The translations under genes were made by a program, and so were the position numbers. Of a stretch of DNA of 5,466 bases, positions 4,990 to 5,466 are shown piece after piece. The notes below the pieces were generated by a model. It searched no databases. It was not told the origin of the DNA and was given only the letters and a program-made list of their open reading frames with translations. The stretch's first letter is position 1. Each line of letters begins with the position of its first letter. The stretch is from Planctomycetota bacterium (lineage in GTDB: Bacteria > Planctomycetota > UBA1135 > GCA-002686595), in contig JAPKBY010000140.1 in NCBI GenBank assembly GCA_028823185.1, forward strand, positions 1-5,466. The letters run 5' to 3'.

Positions 4990-5466
4990 TCAGGCGAGCC
5001 GGAGGAGCTCCTCCACGGTGCGTTCAATGCCCTCTGCAGCCTCGCTGATCGAGCCCGCCAACATATATGCAGGTGAGGTGATCAGCTTATTGGCCTCGTC
5101 CACACGGAATTCGCTGACAGGACACTCTGTGTGCCCAGCGCCCATCGCCTCGATCGCTCCAGCCGTCTCAGCGTCTGCGCCGATGGTCACGCTGCACTCG
5201 ATGCCAGCGTCCCGACAGATCGCAGCGATCAGAGCCGGCGCGATGCACACCGCTGCGACAGGCTTTGAGGCGCGCATCATCTCGACGACGACTCTAGCCA
5301 CCTCTGGGTGAGGCTTGGCTTCGCTACCGTTGATCGCGAAGTCGCAGAGATTCTTTGCTGCGCCGAAGCCGCCGGGAATGATCAAGCCGTCGAGTTCAGT
5401 TGCCTTCGCGGTCTCAAGGTCTGAGATCTCACCGCGCGCGATGCGAGCGCTCTCAACGAGCACATT
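4990..5466 (-). CDS. elbB: Isoprenoid biosynthesis glyoxalase ElbB (DJ-1/PfpI family), 5' end outside the window
   Basis: The visible 158 residues begin NVLVESARIARGE and align along their length with the C-terminal three quarters of E. coli ElbB (217 residues). Roughly the first 60 residues lie beyond the right edge. Key elements are LIIPGGFGAAKNL at visible residues 28-40 and the nucleophile elbow AVCIAPA with the presumed catalytic cysteine at residue 74. The family-typical HTECPV, ITSPAYMLAGSI and EAAEGIE segments follow. ElbB is a class I glutamine amidotransferase-like protein with reported glyoxalase activity, first noted for raising lycopene yield in E. coli; its physiological substrate is unsettled. 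It is cytoplasmic, with no signal or membrane segment in the visible part. It precedes citDE by 67 nt on the same strand and may share its transcript, though two inverted repeats in the gap leave room for a separate promoter. Confidence 0.92.
   Translation of the reverse strand, partial: NVLVESARIARGEISDLETAKATELDGLIIPGGFGAAKNLCDFAINGSEAKPHPEVARVVVEMMRASKPVAAVCIAPALIAAICRDAGIECSVTIGADAETAGAIEAMGAGHTECPVSEFRVDEANKLITSPAYMLAGSISEAAEGIERTVEELLRLA

Noticed and set aside
3690..5027. Longer citDE from the TTG at 5027
   Set aside because: It would overlap elbB by 38 nt, and the added 35 residues show no CitD similarity. The ATG at 4922 places the CitD-like domain close to the N-terminus as in free CitD.
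1..5466. CRISPR arrays, insertion sequences, tRNA or rRNA genes, toxin-antitoxin or defence genes
   Set aside because: There are no regularly spaced repeats, transposase-like frames, cloverleaf-like segments or defence-type proteins; the window is filled by metabolic genes.

Overview
The window is a GC-rich (about 60% by eye), densely packed bacterial stretch with six genes, two of them cut by the window edges. Neighbouring genes overlap by 4 bp at three junctions. Codon choice, non-ATG starts (GTG, TTG) and protein style fit a Gram-negative proteobacterial or myxobacterial-type ('deltaproteobacterial') chromosome. The host cannot be named from the sequence, and I saw no mobile-element, phage, tRNA, rRNA or CRISPR signal.

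Layout. At the left edge, on the minus strand, are the first 21 codons of an isocitrate/isopropylmalate dehydrogenase-family gene. A 171-bp divergent intergenic region (66-236) follows. It carries a perfect DnaA-box sequence, a second 8/9 box in the opposite orientation, and short inverted repeats. On the plus strand comes a two-gene unit (237-2146): a UgpQ-like cytoplasmic glycerophosphodiester phosphodiesterase, overlapping by GTGA with a short GlpD-type FAD glycerol-3-phosphate dehydrogenase. Together they would turn glycerophosphodiesters from phospholipid turnover into glycerol-3-phosphate and then dihydroxyacetone phosphate, with electrons going to quinone.

The right-hand 3.3 kb lies on the minus strand and is read from right to left. 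It holds the 3' three quarters of an ElbB-type (DJ-1/PfpI) glyoxalase gene, then a citrate lyase pair. In that pair the acyl-carrier subunit (CitD) and the lyase subunit (CitE) are fused in one polypeptide, followed by CitF (alpha, citrate:acyl-ACP transferase). citDE and citF overlap by TTGA, with a strong Shine-Dalgarno inside the last codons of citDE. All three citrate lyase activities are therefore encoded by two coupled genes. The accessory citC, citX and citG genes needed to make and load the prosthetic group are not in the window.

The two units meet tail to tail at 2143-2146, where one CTAG supplies both stop codons, so there is no room for a conventional intergenic terminator. The most interesting points are the CitD-CitE fusion with its altered carrier-serine motif, the C-terminally short GlpD, the paired DnaA-box motifs in front of ugpQ, and the shared-stop convergent junction. 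None of these proves a new system.
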